From contig QHYZ01000067.1 in NCBI GenBank assembly GCA_003225295.1, positions 1 through 64,000 of the forward strand: a stretch of 64,000 nucleotides of DNA, given 5' to 3'. Of the stretch, positions 45,897-55,083 are shown one piece after another (the first letter of the stretch is position 1; every line of letters starts with the position of its first letter). The position numbers were made by a program, and so were the translations under genes. Origin of the DNA: Acidobacteriota bacterium (GTDB taxonomy: Bacteria; Acidobacteriota; Terriglobia; Acidiferrales; UBA7541). A model generated the notes under the pieces. That model ran no database searches. It had not been told where the DNA came from and was given only the letters and a program-made list of their open reading frames with translations.

Positions 45897-48017
45897 CTAA
45901 CCTTCCAGAATCCCAAGACCGCGTTCGTCCACGGTGAAGGTCATCGGAGACGGCACGACCAGCGTCGTGTATTCTCCTTCGACCACCGCCGGCCCTTCGA
46001 TCACATTGCCGGGACGCAAGGACTCGTACGCGTAAATCGGTGTGGTCTTAAAGGATCTTGCCTCCGGCCAGAACACCGGCCTTTGGCCCTTTCGCGCGCC
46101 GCCGGGATCGCTTCCTTCAACCTTCATCCTAGGCATTTCGACTTTCTTCGTCGGAACGATGGCCTTCAATATGAAACTCTCGATAAAAACTCCGCCTTCG
46201 GGATTCACGACGAAGGGACTGAAGGCCTCGCTGAATTCCTTTTCGAAAGCCGCACAGAGAGCGTGAACGTCTTCCTGGCCACAGAGCGCCAGCAGCGGAG
46301 AGAGCGTACGCTTCACATGAAATTGCCCTCCATAAAGCATGTCGAGTTCGAGCACAAAAGCTGCCCCCGGAATGTCTAGCCCATCCGCCAGCAGATCCCG
46401 CTTCGCCTGTTCCATTAGATTTTCGACCGTGCCATTAAATGTAGAGAACTCCTCGGTAGGTTTCTGCGTCCCCGGCTCCAGCAAAGTAATTTTCTTCGAG
46501 GCTTCATAGACATGCATGATGTCCATGGTGGAAGACCCGAAAGCGCAGAAGACCGGAGAGAAATGGAAGACCACGGCTTTTCCTACGTCGCCCTTGTATC
46601 CCTCGACGTGTGTCGCACCCGCTCCGCCGCCAACGAACAAAACAAAATCTTCCGGACTGTACCCGCGCAAATGAACTTCCTTCATGATGGCAGAGGCCAT
46701 ATTTCCATTCACGATCTTTCGAATGACCTCCGCAGCCCGCTCGCTATCGATCCCCAGCGGCTTGGCAATCTTGTCCCGGATGGCCTGGACTGCAGCATTC
46801 TTATTCAACCGTATCCTGCCGCCAAAATAATATTCGGGGTTGATGTAGCCAAGCACCACATCCGCATCCGTAACGGTCGGTTCTTTTCCTCCACGGTTAA
46901 AGCAGGCCGGCCCCGGCATCGAGCCAGCGCTTTTCGGTCCGACCTGCAACTGATTCTGCAACAGCTTGTTCGGCCAGGCGATCGATCCCCCGCCTGCCCC
47001 GATCGACAGCGTCTTGATCATGGTGATGCCCACCATCCACTTATCGATGATCGGCCGGAAATCATAACTTCGCACGCTGTCCTTCACCACCAGTCCGACG
47101 TCAAAGCTGGTACCTCCCATATCCGTCATGATCACGTTCTGATAGCCAAGCGTTTTTGCGACGTGATGCGCGCCCATCAGCCCCGACACGGGACCGCTGT
47201 TAAATGTCCGGCTTGCCGTGGTGCGAAATACCTCCGCAATCCCACCGGAACTCTGAATCATCAACAATGGCTTCTTGTAACCGCGCTCGCGCAGCTTATC
47301 CCACATGGCGGACAGTTCGATCTGCATGGAGCGCTGCAAGTATGCGTCGAGAATCGCCGCGAGGGTCCGCTCATATTCGCCCAGCTTGCCCACCACTTGC
47401 CCCGCAAGCACCACCGGCAGATAGCCAATGTGAAACTCCTTGTACTCGTCCCGAATGATCTCCTTCACGCGCTTTTCGTGCGCGGGATTCAGAAACCCCC
47501 AAAGCAGCGACACCACAAATCCCCTTGCGCCACGATTCACCAAATAGCGGACTTTCCTCCGCAGATCGTTTTCATCCAGAACTCGAACCACGCTGCCGCG
47601 AGAGTCGATGCGCTCTTTCACGCCCACAATCATGTCGCGCGGAATCAGCGGCTCTGGTTTTTTCTGGATCGCCAGGTTCCGCCGTTCGGCCACCCGCGTT
47701 CCATCGATCCACTGGGCACCGCGGCCGATCAGCACCACATCCTCATGACCCTCGGTGGTGATCAACCCCAACCGCGGCCCTTTCCTCTCAATGAGGCGAT
47801 TCATCGCAATCGTGGTGGAATACCGAATCATGTCGATGGAAGGAAGCAGCTCCACCATCTTGAGGCTGAGCGCGCTCGCGCCTTCTTCAATCACCCTCGA
47901 GAAGCAAACGGAAAGATCGTACGGCGTGGTAGGAACTTTCTTGATCAGAGTTTTCCCGCCGAAATTGAGCACCAGATCAGTAAACGTCCCGCCTACGTCG
48001 ATATCAATGGAATTCAT
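45897..48017 (-). CDS. acetophenone carboxylase-like HyuA subunit (apc3 position)
   Basis: 706 residues (about 77 kDa), HyuA superfamily with an actin-like ATPase fold: SIDIDVGGTFTDLVL at the N-terminus (phosphate 1), YSTTIAMNRLIERKGPRLGLITTEGHED, MTDMGGTSFDVGLV (phosphate 2), GPACFNRGGKEPTVTDADVVLG and LFVGGGAGATHVEG. It probably phosphorylates the ketone enolate or bicarbonate at ATP expense. Its start overlaps the stop of the small zinc subunit by four bases (ATGA), implying coupled translation and a stoichiometric complex. Confidence 0.88.
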   Translation of the reverse strand: MNSIDIDVGGTFTDLVLNFGGKTLIKKVPTTPYDLSVCFSRVIEEGASALSLKMVELLPSIDMIRYSTTIAMNRLIERKGPRLGLITTEGHEDVVLIGRGAQWIDGTRVAERRNLAIQKKPEPLIPRDMIVGVKERIDSRGSVVRVLDENDLRRKVRYLVNRGARGFVVSLLWGFLNPAHEKRVKEIIRDEYKEFHIGYLPVVLAGQVVGKLGEYERTLAAILDAYLQRSMQIELSAMWDKLRERGYKKPLLMIQSSGGIAEVFRTTASRTFNSGPVSGLMGAHHVAKTLGYQNVIMTDMGGTSFDVGLVVKDSVRSYDFRPIIDKWMVGITMIKTLSIGAGGGSIAWPNKLLQNQLQVGPKSAGSMPGPACFNRGGKEPTVTDADVVLGYINPEYYFGGRIRLNKNAAVQAIRDKIAKPLGIDSERAAEVIRKIVNGNMASAIMKEVHLRGYSPEDFVLFVGGGAGATHVEGYKGDVGKAVVFHFSPVFCAFGSSTMDIMHVYEASKKITLLEPGTQKPTEEFSTFNGTVENLMEQAKRDLLADGLDIPGAAFVLELDMLYGGQFHVKRTLSPLLALCGQEDVHALCAAFEKEFSEAFSPFVVNPEGGVFIESFILKAIVPTKKVEMPRMKVEGSDPGGARKGQRPVFWPEARSFKTTPIYAYESLRPGNVIEGPAVVEGEYTTLVVPSPMTFTVDERGLGILEG

Positions 48018-48400
48018 AGAGCGACCTCGAGACGCTGCGCACGAATAAACAATTCGCCCTTCCGCAGCCTCTCTTTCAAGCTGTCCAGATCAATCTCAAT
48101 GTCCCAGGTGATGGGGTGCCCCGGCGGAAGGTATTCCGTCTCGATCTGCGTGCCGCAACCAGGACAGTAAATCTCCACAATCCGCACCCAAAGCGGGTCC
48201 GGAGAAAAGTTGAATTCAGCTAAAACCAGCGGTGGATGAATTTCCCGCGGGTCGCGGTCATATAGCAAACAGCCCTTCTTGTAATTCTCCCGCGCGGGCC
48301 CAATTTCATGCCCGCAGCGGTTACACAGCCACCGCTCCTGTTGAACATCCAAATCAAGGTATTCTGTGACCCGGATGCGGCTCTGCTCGTCGGACGCCAT
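48014..48400 (-). CDS. acetone carboxylase gamma-like zinc subunit (apc2 position)
   Basis: 128 residues (about 15 kDa) from ATG 48400 with GAGGG upstream; the longer open frame is spurious. Two C-x2-C pairs, C26/C29 (CNRCGHEIG) and C79/C82 (CPGCGTQIE), form a zinc-ribbon-like site. The segment GCLLYDRDPREIHPP resembles acetone carboxylase gamma. Its presence between two HyuA-type genes is what separates a carboxylase operon from a hydantoinase operon, and its mass fits the 15-kDa Apc2. Confidence 0.82.
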   Translation of the reverse strand: MASDEQSRIRVTEYLDLDVQQERWLCNRCGHEIGPARENYKKGCLLYDRDPREIHPPLVLAEFNFSPDPLWVRIVEIYCPGCGTQIETEYLPPGHPITWDIEIDLDSLKERLRKGELFIRAQRLEVAL

Positions 48401-48447
48401 CGCGTTTCCCTCGTTTCCGTCAAGGTGTACTGCCAAATCTCTTTTTT

Positions 48448-50445
48448 CTAACGTCTGTTCAGTTTCGCGTTTCCGAATTGGTCGACCACTAGTGTCCATC
48501 CTTCCGGAACAAAATAAGTGCTGTTGGCCCCTTCGAGCACCGCGCAGCCTTCCACACGATTCCCTGGCTGCAGCAACTCCCAGTGAAAAAGCTGCGCTTC
48601 GCCCTTCGAACTTCCCCACGCAACTCTTCTAGCCCCTTTGATCGCGTGGGTCGAATCGGTTCCCTGTAGAGGCCTTTCCACAAGGGCCGGCTTGGGCATA
48701 GCTTTGCGAATTTGAACGCGCAGCAAGTCAATCACCATCAAGTCAGCAGCAACCCCAGTTTTTGCCTCGCACATGGCGCGAAGATTTCCGCCGTCTCCAA
48801 TGGACGCTTCAGAAAGGACGATCGCCCCAGCCGTCTTGCCGGGAACAGCGACTTCGAGCTCTATCGAGTATTCGATTCCGTCCGGTTTGATCCCCTCACC
48901 GAGCAGATCTCTCAGGCTCTCCGCCTTGATCTCCTGAATCATGCCATTGAGTCCGTCCGCGGCAGCATTCGAAATCGAACTGATCGGCGGCGTACGCTCA
49001 TACACATGAGAAATGTCGGAAACGGAGGATCCGAACGCGCTGAACACGGGGCCAAGCGAAAAGAAATAAGCCTGCTCCAGTCCAACCCTCTCCGCAACGC
49101 CGCACGCAAACAGCCCACCGTTTCCGCCATAGGCAAAAAGCGTGTAGCCGGCAAGATTTTGCCGCAACTCCGTACCGGCATGCCCAATCAGATTGGCCAC
49201 GGCGGTGAACGCTATCCCGATGACTTTCCGGCAAGCTTCCTCAATCGATATTTTCAGCGGCCCCGCCACCAGCTCCTGAATCACACCGCGCGCTGCGTCC
49301 CCTTGAATCGCTTTCGTGCCTCCAAGAAAATACTCCGGATTGATAAGCCCCGAAGCCACGAATGCATCCGTGAGGGTGGGCCTGACTCCCCCGAGGCCAT
49401 AGCAAGCCGGCCCGGGAAGCGATCCCATACTCTCGGGCCCCAGCGTTATTTCTCCAGACTCGCCGTTTTCCCGAGCCTTGACCACGCTCCCACCGCCAAG
49501 GGCCATGGAGCGCAGAAACGGAAGTGAAATCTCGACGGGAATGCCAAAAATATCCGAAGGCTTCCTTTGCACCGCCTCCGAATCTCGCAACACGCTCACT
49601 TTCGCCGTGGTGCCTCCAACATCCAGCGCAATGACGTCGCCTGTCTTGTAAACTTTGGCAAGATGCGCGCTGCCGTGAATCCCGAGAATCGGACCGGACT
49701 CAATCGTATCGATCGCCTTGGTCTTGGCAATCCCCGCAACGCCTCCGTTGATGTGGCTCACCAGAAACGTTCCGATGTAGCCGTGCTCTTGCCGCAGATC
49801 GTCTTCTGCTTTAAAAAGCGTAGCCGCCAGCGCGCCGTGCGTGTAGGCATTGATGATCGCGCAATAGGTTCGCGTCGCGTCGTCGGCGCTTTTTGAAATA
49901 TCACTTCCGGCCAAGACGGGAACGGAGCCTAGGAAGTGATCCGGGTACTGCTGATCAATGATGCGTTTGATTTGCATCTCCCGTTCCGGACTGCGGTGCG
50001 CGCCCTCGAGACTGACGCAGATGCGCCGCACTCCGCCTTCCAAGAGTGCGCGCACGCTGTTCATGATCTCCGTCTCGCTGGTGGAAACGGCCACTCCAAT
50101 CACGTCGCGTTCGGAGAGTATCCCTTTCAGCACCACGCTGTGCGCGTCCGGTGCGTACAGATTTTTTTCGTGACCGCGCGAAACCAGTAATCCAATCCTC
50201 GGTCCCCGGGATTCCGCGAGTACGTTGGAAGTAATCGTGGTGGACCAGCGGATAAGCTCGAGGTTCTCTAGGAAGGCGTCCACATCGGAGTAACCCAGCT
50301 GGGTAGCTCCCTCTCTGAGGCATTCGAACAGGCACACCGTCAAGTCGTGCGGCGTAGTGTCAACCTTCACGCACACCAGCTTCTGGCCATCGATGAAAAT
50401 CCCGTCCGTCAAGGTTCCGCCGATGTCGATATCCGCGGTCAGCAT
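48448..50445 (-). CDS. acetophenone carboxylase-like HyuA subunit (apc1 position)
   Basis: 665 residues (about 71 kDa), a second, divergent HyuA paralogue: ADIDIGGTLTDGIFI, RWSTTITSNVLAESRGPRIGLL, VIALDVGGTTAKVSVL, GPACYGLGGVRPTLTDAFVASG and LFAYGGNGGLFACG. Two different HyuA-type subunits in one operon are typical of acetophenone carboxylase (alpha and alpha-prime). Forty-seven bases separate it from the zinc subunit. ATG 50445 starts eight bases after the isochorismatase-like stop. Confidence 0.87.
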   Translation of the reverse strand: MLTADIDIGGTLTDGIFIDGQKLVCVKVDTTPHDLTVCLFECLREGATQLGYSDVDAFLENLELIRWSTTITSNVLAESRGPRIGLLVSRGHEKNLYAPDAHSVVLKGILSERDVIGVAVSTSETEIMNSVRALLEGGVRRICVSLEGAHRSPEREMQIKRIIDQQYPDHFLGSVPVLAGSDISKSADDATRTYCAIINAYTHGALAATLFKAEDDLRQEHGYIGTFLVSHINGGVAGIAKTKAIDTIESGPILGIHGSAHLAKVYKTGDVIALDVGGTTAKVSVLRDSEAVQRKPSDIFGIPVEISLPFLRSMALGGGSVVKARENGESGEITLGPESMGSLPGPACYGLGGVRPTLTDAFVASGLINPEYFLGGTKAIQGDAARGVIQELVAGPLKISIEEACRKVIGIAFTAVANLIGHAGTELRQNLAGYTLFAYGGNGGLFACGVAERVGLEQAYFFSLGPVFSAFGSSVSDISHVYERTPPISSISNAAADGLNGMIQEIKAESLRDLLGEGIKPDGIEYSIELEVAVPGKTAGAIVLSEASIGDGGNLRAMCEAKTGVAADLMVIDLLRVQIRKAMPKPALVERPLQGTDSTHAIKGARRVAWGSSKGEAQLFHWELLQPGNRVEGCAVLEGANSTYFVPEGWTLVVDQFGNAKLNRR

Positions 50446-50452
50446 GATGGCC

Positions 50453-51133
50453 TCATGGCTTTGTTGTTTTGATGGCCCTTACAAATTCTTCCGCGCGAAT
50501 CGTCCACCCAAAGAAATTCTCGACGTTGAAAAGGGTCGCTTCATGCAGCGTCGCCGGACCCGCTGGCATGGCGCCATCCGCAATCAAGATCGGCCAGTAA
50601 TCCTGGAAATAGGCGTCCCGCAGAGTGGACTCCACGCAAACGTTTGTAGCAATGCCCACGAAAAAAAGATACCGGATGCCCCGCGTCCGCAGTTGAGAAT
50701 CCAGCGTCGTGCCGGCAAACCCGCTGTACCTCGTTTTGATCACCACCAGGTCCCCGGGCTCCGGGTTCAGGTCTTCCACGATGGCGAAATCCCAGGTGCC
50801 TTCCGTCAGGAGTTTCCCTTTCAGCTCCGGTCGGCAACGCATCAGATGCATGGCCAGTTCTTTATGCCAATTCGGAGAATGCGGCCCTCCGCTGTTGCTC
50901 AAGTCCGGTTTGTATCCCATCTGAACATAGACAATCGGGACGCTGGCCTGCCGCGCCGCGTTCACCACGGTCTTGATGGAGCTGACAACACGCGGGGCAT
51001 TGGAAATGTCCACCCCCGCGAGGTCCAGCATCCCGCCCTTCGAGGCAAACGCATTCTGCATGTCCACGACAACGACCGCGCACTTGGTCAGCTCAACCTC
51101 AATCGGCTCCGGCTTCGAATCTAGCTTCAGCAT
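50453..51133 (-). CDS. isochorismatase-family cysteine hydrolase
   Basis: 226 residues with the family triad D24 (VVVDMQNAF), K133 (VVIKTRYSGFAGT) and C166 (GIATNVCVEST) and the usual cis-peptide region before the cysteine. The family includes N-carbamoylsarcosine amidase, biuret hydrolase and nicotinamidase, so an amide or carbamoyl substrate is more likely than isochorismate. It is the first gene of the seven-gene operon. It has no counterpart in the acetophenone carboxylase operon I recall, so it may remove a carbamoyl or carboxyl-phosphate side product or process a different substrate. Confidence 0.87.
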   Translation of the reverse strand: MLKLDSKPEPIEVELTKCAVVVVDMQNAFASKGGMLDLAGVDISNAPRVVSSIKTVVNAARQASVPIVYVQMGYKPDLSNSGGPHSPNWHKELAMHLMRCRPELKGKLLTEGTWDFAIVEDLNPEPGDLVVIKTRYSGFAGTTLDSQLRTRGIRYLFFVGIATNVCVESTLRDAYFQDYWPILIADGAMPAGPATLHEATLFNVENFFGWTIRAEEFVRAIKTTKP

Positions 51134-51391
51134 TTCATTCTCTGGTTATCGAAAAAAGCTAGCCCGCCCGTAGGTACCACCTGTGGCCCACCTTCATTCG
51201 TGGCTTTCTTTTTGGCTGCCTTGCCGTTCTTCTCCAGGGAAACACTGCTGTTGCGGAGAACTGAATCTCGTCCCCGGAGCGACCGTAGCCCTGAAGACCA
51301 AGGACAACAGCAAACACCACAACAGGTTCTAAAGCAGAAGCCTGGAGAGCAGAGTAGCTGGCCGGAGTACCGGCCACTCTGTCTGGCGAGA

Positions 51392-54300
51392 TTAGAACGT
51401 GTACCTGAATGACAGCTGGAACTGACGCGCGTTAAATACCTTTCTCGGCTTGCCGAAGTCCGGATTGGGGAAGGGAACGCCGCCAGAGCAAGTTCCGATA
51501 AACGAGAGCGGGCTGTTCTGAATTTTTTTTGAGACGGCATCGTTGTAACTGTGAGGCGCCGCGCCGCAGAAGTCAGGCGAGGTATATACGGAGTCCACCT
51601 CGTCAACGTTATCCCGGTTCATGATGTTGAAGGCGTCCGCCGCTAACTCCAATTTATGGTGCTCGCGGAGCGAGAACGCGCGCGAAAAGCGTAGGTCAAC
51701 GGTCTTCAACTTGTCCCCCCAGTAGGTATTGCGGCCGGCCAGCCCGACCCGGTCGGTAACCGGATTGGTATCATTATTGGCGTCATGTCCGACGAAAATG
51801 GTGAAAGGGCGAGCGCCCTGAAGAGTAATGATGCCGCTGACCTCCCAATCCCTCAAGGCCATATTGGTATCCTTGGATTTTGAGGCCGCGACGGTGAAGT
51901 TCGCCAGGAATCGATGGCGAACGTCCTGGTTGGAATTCGCGCGCTCCAAAGATCGGTGGTAGAGATCTTGGGGCGTACTGACAAAGGTGGTAAAGGTTCC
52001 ATCGTCCAGCGTCTTTGAGAACGTGTAGTTGGCGTTGAGCCGGAAATACTGCCCCACCTTCTCGGTGGCCGAGAGCGTCAAGCCATGGTAAACGCTGTTA
52101 CCGCTGTTGTCGGTGTAGTAGAGCAGACCGACCGGGATGAGCACGCTCTGGAAGTAGCTCTTGCCGGCGGTCCAATCGGCGGGCGGCGGAGTGAAGTTGC
52201 CGAATGCATTCGATCCGCACTGATACCAGCCCGTTGTCGCGCTGGGGCTGGCCCCGCCACTCGTGTTTTCCGGGCAAACGTTCAAGTTCTCGGCACGGAC
52301 TTGGTGGTGCGCGGAAACGAAAAGATAGCCGGCGTTGACCACCAGACCATGTCCAAGCTCGCGGTCAATCTCGAGGCTTCCCTGCTCGGCATACGGCATC
52401 TTGCTTCCGGTTTCGACAGTTCCGTCACCCACAGTGGAAAACTCCCCATTGGGGAATTTGGCGGTGGGGAAGGGATTCGTCTCGAGGGCCACAGGCGTGT
52501 AGGTCCCGTTTAATAGCAAGGCGGTGGCCGCATCCGCCGGCTCCTTGCCAAAGGGCGACGGTGGCGGAACAAACGGTAGCTGGTTCAGGGCGTACGTGGC
52601 ATTGTATCCACCCTGTCGAATGCCCGGCAGGGGGTAAAAGCTGGTGCAAGGATCTGCCGGGACCAGGCAGAATTTTGTCGGCCGCTGCGGATGCGTGACG
52701 AAGAAGAACCCAATGTTGTAGCGGTCGCTGAACAGACCGAACCCAGCGCGAATCACCGTGTGTTTGTCCGGAGAATACGCGAGGCCGACTCTCGGCTGGA
52801 AGGCCTTGTAGTAGTTGTTAACGGTATCGCCGAGCCCGGTCTCATAATCCCAGCGCACTCCATAGTTCAAGGTGAATTTGGAAGTCACGCGCCACTGGTC
52901 TTCGACGAAAAGTCCGACATAGCCGTGATTCCGGTCCGAAAAGTAGTTGGGAGTCTCGTTGGGCAGGTAGGCGTTATTCCAGGTCAGCGGCGAGGGAAAG
53001 GTTGGTGCCGTGGCCGCCGTACCATCAACAACAGAGGTGTCTCCCGATCCGAGGGGAGACGGCCAGAACACCACTGGTACGCCATTCAGGAAATCCGCAG
53101 GATTGGGACCCGCCAGGGCAGGGATCGGCGGCAGATTCAGCGGGGGGCCATTCTGGGCACCGAGTGCCAGAGGACATGGTCCCTCACCGGGATTCGAAGG
53201 CAGGTAACTGGGGTCCCCGGGGAGGAGCGCCGGATTCCTAACGTGCTGCACATAGTTGGCAAAATCCACCAGGCAATTAACTCCAGGGAGGACGATGCGC
53301 ATGGGAGAGAAACCCGGCCAGATGATGTGATCGTTGATGCGGTTATAGTCGACGCCAAATTTAATCAGGTGCGAGCCCTTCACCCAATATAGAGAGTCGG
53401 CAAATTGTCCGCGGCTCTCATAAGTGGCATCAAAGACACCGAAGTTATGGCCCATCATGACCTCGTTCACCAGGTCCAGGTTCGGCTGTCCGGTCGCGCC
53501 AGGGAAAGTCGAGTGACGCCGCGCGTACTGCCCCAGCGCGGTGTTCACCAGGCTGGGCGTTACTTGCGAAGACACAATGCCCACGAGAGACTGATCGCGC
53601 AAGAAGTTATGATGCCCGCTCGAGGAAGCCGCGAGACCGCCCCCATCCAGGGTGTCGCCGACCAGCACATTAAGGCTGCGCGCATCCTCGATGCTGTAGC
53701 GCAGCGAGAGGCGATTGTCCTTGTTGATCTGCTGGTCGAGTTTGAAGAAACCTCTGTCGGAATCCTGTGTCTTTAGGGTGCTTTCCTGCTCCGGAGCAAT
53801 TCCAAGCAGGGCTTTCGCCTGGTTAATCAAATTGAAATTTCTGAGCAAGCTCGGGGATTGGATGGCCGCTTCCCCGCGCCGCTGCCCTTCGTAATTCACA
53901 AAGAAGAAGGTCTTGTCCTTCTTGATGGGACCGCCAAGCGTGCCGCCGAACTGGTTTTGCCGGAGCGTATTCGGCACCCCATTTCCAGAGACGGGCAAGA
54001 TCCCCTGTTGCAGGAGGTTATGCGCGTTGAGAGCACTGTTCTCTACATAATCGTAAAGCGAACCGTGCAGGTCGTTGGTTCCGGATTTGGTGATGATGTT
54101 GACGATGCCGCCCAAGGCGCGGCCCTGCTCGGCCCCGAAGCCGTTATTGACCACGCGAAATTCGCTGACCGCTTCCTGGGAAGGAGTGGCACGCTGGGAG
54201 CCGGTAGCGGTGTTGATGGTGTCCGCGCCATCCACGGTGACCAGATTGCTGAAGTCGCGCATGCCGCCGAAGGAGATGCGCGTGACTTCAGATTCAGTAA

Positions 54301-54832
54301 AGGTCGACTGGAGACTGGTGCGGCCGGTGGTGACGCCAGGAGTCAGCAGAACGAAATCGGTGAACAACCGGCCACTGATGGGCAGCGACTCAATCTGCGT
54401 GGTGCTGATCACCTGGCTGACCTCCGTCCGCGTCGGCTCTACGGGCGGCGTCTCGGTCGTCACAATCACCTTTTCCGCGCTCGATGCGACTTTCACGGTG
54501 ACATCAATGGTGGCGGCTTGTCCGACGGTCAGAACGATACCGGTCTGGGTCGACTTCGCAAACCCGGAGGCTTCGGTCGTCAATTCGTATCGTCCGGGGG
54601 GAAGGCTGGCAAGGACATACAATCCGTTCTCATTCGAAACGGCCGTGTAGGTGCGATTCGTTTCCGTCTCTCGCGCCGTGATGGTAGCTTTCGCGACCGT
54701 GCCTCCGCTCTCGTCTCGTACCGACCCGTTCAGCTGCGCCACGCTGGCGCCGACTTGCGAGAAGGATGGTTTGGCCAAAGCGGCGAAAATGGCCACCCCC
54801 AGGACGGTCAATAAACATAGACGTCGCCTCAT
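51392..54832 (-). CDS. TonB-dependent outer-membrane receptor with carboxypeptidase-regulatory-like domain
   Basis: 1146 residues. A signal peptide of about 25 residues is followed by a carboxypeptidase-regulatory-like module (LNGSVRDESGGTVAKATITA... LPPGRYELTTEASGF, about 33-120). Next come a plug domain (ISTTQIESLPISGRLFTDF, FGGMRDFSNLVTVDGADT, GGIVNIITKSGTN) and a long beta-barrel that ends in aromatic FQLSFRYTF. This is the Oar-like class expanded in Acidobacteriota. The substrate is unknown. It lies 258 bases downstream of the carboxylase operon's first gene and on the same strand upstream of it, so co-regulation is possible. Confidence 0.92.
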   Translation of the reverse strand: MRRRLCLLTVLGVAIFAALAKPSFSQVGASVAQLNGSVRDESGGTVAKATITARETETNRTYTAVSNENGLYVLASLPPGRYELTTEASGFAKSTQTGIVLTVGQAATIDVTVKVASSAEKVIVTTETPPVEPTRTEVSQVISTTQIESLPISGRLFTDFVLLTPGVTTGRTSLQSTFTESEVTRISFGGMRDFSNLVTVDGADTINTATGSQRATPSQEAVSEFRVVNNGFGAEQGRALGGIVNIITKSGTNDLHGSLYDYVENSALNAHNLLQQGILPVSGNGVPNTLRQNQFGGTLGGPIKKDKTFFFVNYEGQRRGEAAIQSPSLLRNFNLINQAKALLGIAPEQESTLKTQDSDRGFFKLDQQINKDNRLSLRYSIEDARSLNVLVGDTLDGGGLAASSSGHHNFLRDQSLVGIVSSQVTPSLVNTALGQYARRHSTFPGATGQPNLDLVNEVMMGHNFGVFDATYESRGQFADSLYWVKGSHLIKFGVDYNRINDHIIWPGFSPMRIVLPGVNCLVDFANYVQHVRNPALLPGDPSYLPSNPGEGPCPLALGAQNGPPLNLPPIPALAGPNPADFLNGVPVVFWPSPLGSGDTSVVDGTAATAPTFPSPLTWNNAYLPNETPNYFSDRNHGYVGLFVEDQWRVTSKFTLNYGVRWDYETGLGDTVNNYYKAFQPRVGLAYSPDKHTVIRAGFGLFSDRYNIGFFFVTHPQRPTKFCLVPADPCTSFYPLPGIRQGGYNATYALNQLPFVPPPSPFGKEPADAATALLLNGTYTPVALETNPFPTAKFPNGEFSTVGDGTVETGSKMPYAEQGSLEIDRELGHGLVVNAGYLFVSAHHQVRAENLNVCPENTSGGASPSATTGWYQCGSNAFGNFTPPPADWTAGKSYFQSVLIPVGLLYYTDNSGNSVYHGLTLSATEKVGQYFRLNANYTFSKTLDDGTFTTFVSTPQDLYHRSLERANSNQDVRHRFLANFTVAASKSKDTNMALRDWEVSGIITLQGARPFTIFVGHDANNDTNPVTDRVGLAGRNTYWGDKLKTVDLRFSRAFSLREHHKLELAADAFNIMNRDNVDEVDSVYTSPDFCGAAPHSYNDAVSKKIQNSPLSFIGTCSGGVPFPNPDFGKPRKVFNARQFQLSFRYTF

Positions 54833-55083
54833 GATTCACCCCTTAGAGAAACGATTCGAATCGACAATTCCTGGAAACAAAATTTCAGCTACACCCCAAC
54901 TGACGAGCAGGTCTAACGCCGCCGCCGCCGGCTTGTCAAGCCTTTAATCGAGCAATTGTGCGAATATCGGTCAGCGTTTCTCTCCTCGAATCGTGCCCCA
55001 TCGATCCCGTTCCGGAATTTGTCCTCCACAAGACAAAACAGCATTCGAAGTCCTGCGCCGCACACCACCATCGCTGGTATCCG

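Noticed and set aside
46512-48170. 552-codon open frame opposite the HyuA-like gene
   Set aside because: Antisense to an intact conserved gene; sequence rich in His/Arg/Pro with no recognisable motif, typical of a GC-bias shadow.
41466-51133. Operon read as a hydantoinase/N-carbamoylase system
   Set aside because: The isochorismatase-family gene fits that idea, but two HyuA paralogues, the C-x2-C small subunit, the YGGIHNPDQ motif of HyuB and the thiolase fit a ketone carboxylase better. Kept only as an alternative.
51127-51250. Short lysine-rich frame ending in ATGCTGA overlap with the isochorismatase-like start
   Set aside because: The overlap looks like translational coupling, but I found no start codon or ribosome site in that frame.
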